Source: SIG578 sp964508295
GTDB lineage: Bacteria; Bacillota; Clostridia; Oscillospirales; Ruminococcaceae
DNA length: 40,433 nucleotides
Direction of reading: 5' to 3'
Assembly (NCBI GenBank): GCA_964508295.1
Contig: CAZDSQ010000008.1
Span: forward strand, 1-40,433
Part shown: positions 38,953-40,433 of the stretch, piece by piece
How the letters are laid out: the number at the start of each line of letters is the position of its first letter
Numbering within the stretch: the first letter of the stretch is position 1
The notes under the pieces: model-generated
Database searches by the model: none
Told to the model about the DNA's origin: nothing
Seen by the model: the letters and a program-made list of their open reading frames with translations, nothing else
Made by a program: the position numbers and the translations under genes

Positions 38953-40056
38953 ATGCATATATTACTACTGTCGTGTAACACAGGTCAGGGGCACAATTCT
39001 GCCGCCTATGCTATAAAAGACGCTCTTATCAGCCGCGGCGACACCTACGAGATTGAAAACGCCCTGCTTTTCCTGCACGAGCTTTACGAAAAGCTTATCT
39101 CTGACGGGCATACCTTTGTTTACCGCCGTCTTCCCAAGCTTTTCGGCGTCGGCTACAGATTTGAGGAAAATCATACTCCCAACTTTATCCGCACACAAAT
39201 GAAGCTTGGCGTTAAGAAATTTAAGGCATACATGGCAGAAAATCATTTTGATGCCGTTATCAGCACCCACGTTTTCGGCTCGTTGCTTGTCAACGAATAC
39301 AAAAAGCAGACGGGGGACAAAATTCTTTCCGTATTCGTTTCCACCGATTACACCTGCCACCCCGGTGCGCCCGAATCCGAAGCTGACCTTTATATCACCC
39401 CGCACCCGCTCGTTACACCCGAGTTTGTGGAAAACGGCATAAGCAATGATAAGATCAGACCGCTTGGAATCCCTGTTGCAAAATCTTTTGTAGGCGGCGT
39501 GGAAAAGGCAAAGGCAAGGCACGCTCTTGACCTGCCGCATAACAAAAAGATCGTTCTTGTTGCCTGCGGAAGTATGGGCTGCGGACCTATTGCAAAAACC
39601 GCCTCGCTTATATCTATGAAGATGCCCAAAGCGCTTGTAATAGTTGCTTGCGGAAACAACGACAAGCTCTTATCAAGGCTTTTGCGGCTTGAGCGCGCAA
39701 ATATTCTCCCCCTGCCCTACACTAAAAATATGCACCTATATCTTTCCGCCGCCGATGTTTTCATCTCAAAGGCAGGCGGACTTAGCACCAGCGAGGCAAT
39801 ACATAGCGGCGTTCCGCTTTTATACATCAACGCCGTTCCCGGCTGCGAAACCAGAAACATTGATTTTATGGTCGGCAACGATTTTGCTTCTGCTGCTGAC
39901 TCACCGCACGATGCCTCAATCAAGGTGTTCGGCATTTTGAACAATCCGCAAAAGGCTCTGAAAAGGATGGCCGACTGCGCCGCCGACATCGCTCGCGACC
40001 CTGCTGATGCAATTTGCGCCGAGATAGAGCGCGAGCTTGCAAAAAGAAACGGATAG
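38953..40056 (+). CDS. UgtP/MGDG-synthase-like glycosyltransferase (GT28)
   Basis: A 367-residue peripheral membrane glycosyltransferase that probably transfers sugar from a nucleotide sugar to diacylglycerol, forming membrane glycolipid. The N-terminal MGDG-synthase domain has SCNTGQGHNSAAYAIKDAL (from residue 7); the GT-B C-terminal half has VLVACGSMGCGPIA and the nucleotide-sugar site SAADVFISKAGGLSTSEAI. I prefer the ATG at 38953 (GAGAGG upstream) to a GTG at 38932 that overlaps the ribosome site. It is the last gene seen; a 16-bp-arm palindrome follows. Confidence 0.9.
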   Translation: MHILLLSCNTGQGHNSAAYAIKDALISRGDTYEIENALLFLHELYEKLISDGHTFVYRRLPKLFGVGYRFEENHTPNFIRTQMKLGVKKFKAYMAENHFDAVISTHVFGSLLVNEYKKQTGDKILSVFVSTDYTCHPGAPESEADLYITPHPLVTPEFVENGISNDKIRPLGIPVAKSFVGGVEKAKARHALDLPHNKKIVLVACGSMGCGPIAKTASLISMKMPKALVIVACGNNDKLLSRLLRLERANILPLPYTKNMHLYLSAADVFISKAGGLSTSEAIHSGVPLLYINAVPGCETRNIDFMVGNDFASAADSPHDASIKVFGILNNPQKALKRMADCAADIARDPADAICAEIERELAKRNG

Positions 40057-40433
40057 CTTCACAAACAAAACCCATTTGTATATATCAGATTCGGTCGGTA
40101 GTGCGCGCTTAAAGCGCGCACTACCGATTTGTAAATTATTTTTGCATCAAATCCTTAAAAAAGGTTGACCTTTTAATTTATTTTTGATATAATTTACTTC
40201 GCACCCAACGAGTGCCACTGAAAATGGAGAGGTATCGAAGCGAGGATGTTGCCGAGCGCTGCCGGTGGCAAATGAAGCGAGACATAAGGAGCGTCCGAGG
40301 TCGAAATTTTGCGAAGCGTATAGCGAGCAAAAATTTCGAGCACTATAGCAGGACATAACGGGGCGCCCCATTTGATAAAAATTGAATATTGCGTTATGCT
40401 CCAAACGGAGTTTAACATATACGGAGACGTATC
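40057..40433. other. Non-coding end region with palindrome and tRNA-Ser-like motifs
   Basis: 377 bases with no convincing gene. It holds a perfect palindrome (40095-40127), then a stretch from 40196 dense in GAAGCGAG / GCGAAGCG / GCGAGCAAAAATTTCG motifs that fold locally. GGAGAGGTATCGAAGC (40226-40241) equals the 5' end expected of a Clostridia tRNA-Ser, but the rest of the tRNA does not follow. GGAGACGTATC (40423-40433) at the window edge may start a real tRNA-Ser. Readable frames here look like repeat-derived peptides. Confidence 0.5.
40095..40127. terminator. Perfect 16-bp-arm palindrome after the glycosyltransferase gene
   Basis: TCGGTAGTGCGCGCTT (40095-40110) and AAGCGCGCACTACCGA (40112-40127) are exact reverse complements around one base. 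It follows the glycosyltransferase stop by 38 nt and could terminate it, though only TTTG follows. Its GTAG border resembles the hairpin repeats elsewhere in the window. Confidence 0.6.

Noticed and set aside
40147..40418. Minus-strand frames of 74-85 codons
   Set aside because: They cover the repeat-rich end region; no ribosome site or known domain is seen, and the peptides look repeat-derived.

Overview
The window looks like chromosomal DNA of a low-to-mid GC, spore-forming or spore-derived Clostridia (Firmicutes), probably a gut member of the Oscillospirales/Ruminococcaceae. The reasons are gene content and style: a T-box leader on pheST, a SpoIID-family protein, a UgtP/MGDG-type glycosyltransferase, an RqcH-type NFACT protein, consensus sigma-A promoters with strong Shine-Dalgarno sites, and hairpin-rich intergenic repeats. 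The genus is inferred, not shown. No transposase, integrase, CRISPR array or rRNA was seen.

Layout. (1) 1-1740 is AT-rich and accessory-looking: two XRE regulators and an orphan 178-aa gene behind a perfect operator-like inverted repeat, flanked by GTAGGG hairpin repeats. (2) 1734-6767, minus strand, is a replication/repair/rescue block read dnaX, DEDDh exonuclease, ybaB, recR, smpB, alpha/beta esterase, ssrA (tmRNA, tag ANNNKLAYAA). Divergent to it is rqcH (6909-8660), so both the tmRNA/SmpB and RqcH rescue routes lie within 7 kb. (3) 8816-11079 holds an OPT-family transporter overlapping a PqqD-like protein. (4) 11172-14860 is T-box, pheS, pheT. (5) 14985-17258 holds a GH20-like cytosolic glycosidase and a membrane-anchored XRE protein. 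(6) 17296-19783, minus strand, holds alr and a SpoIID/LytB protein with a Ser-rich linker. (7) 20198-27460 holds rpmB, a beta-CASP metallo-beta-lactamase RNase-like gene, argGH behind ArgR-box-like sites, and tex. (8) 27601-28043 is a tiny AT-rich divergent pair: a ribbon-helix-helix protein and a Cys-rich 63-aa protein. (9) 28064-36144, minus strand, is a carbohydrate block: IlvD/Edd dehydratase, HpcH/HpaI aldolase, DapA-type aldolase, SDR dehydrogenase, propeller lactonase and a GH101/GH129-like glycosidase, with a divergent AraC activator at 36281; a further TIM-barrel-like gene has its own promoter. (10) 37180-40056 holds a stand-alone E2/CAT-fold protein lacking the catalytic His, a DUF2238-like membrane protein and a UgtP-like glycosyltransferase. 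(11) 40057-40433 is non-coding, with a perfect palindrome and tRNA-Ser-like 5' motifs.

How it works together. Most of the window is housekeeping (replication, ribosome rescue, Phe-tRNA charging, arginine synthesis, wall maturation). The part most likely to contain new biology is the 29-36 kb block. It reads as a non-phosphorylative sugar-acid route (glycosidase, dehydrogenase, lactonase, dehydratase, aldolase to pyruvate plus an aldehyde) under AraC control. It has two unrelated aldolases and no transporter, and its sugar cannot be read from sequence alone. Other points of interest are the E2-like protein without its active-site His, the OPT/PqqD pair, the operator-controlled orphan at 1095 and the covarying hairpin repeats.
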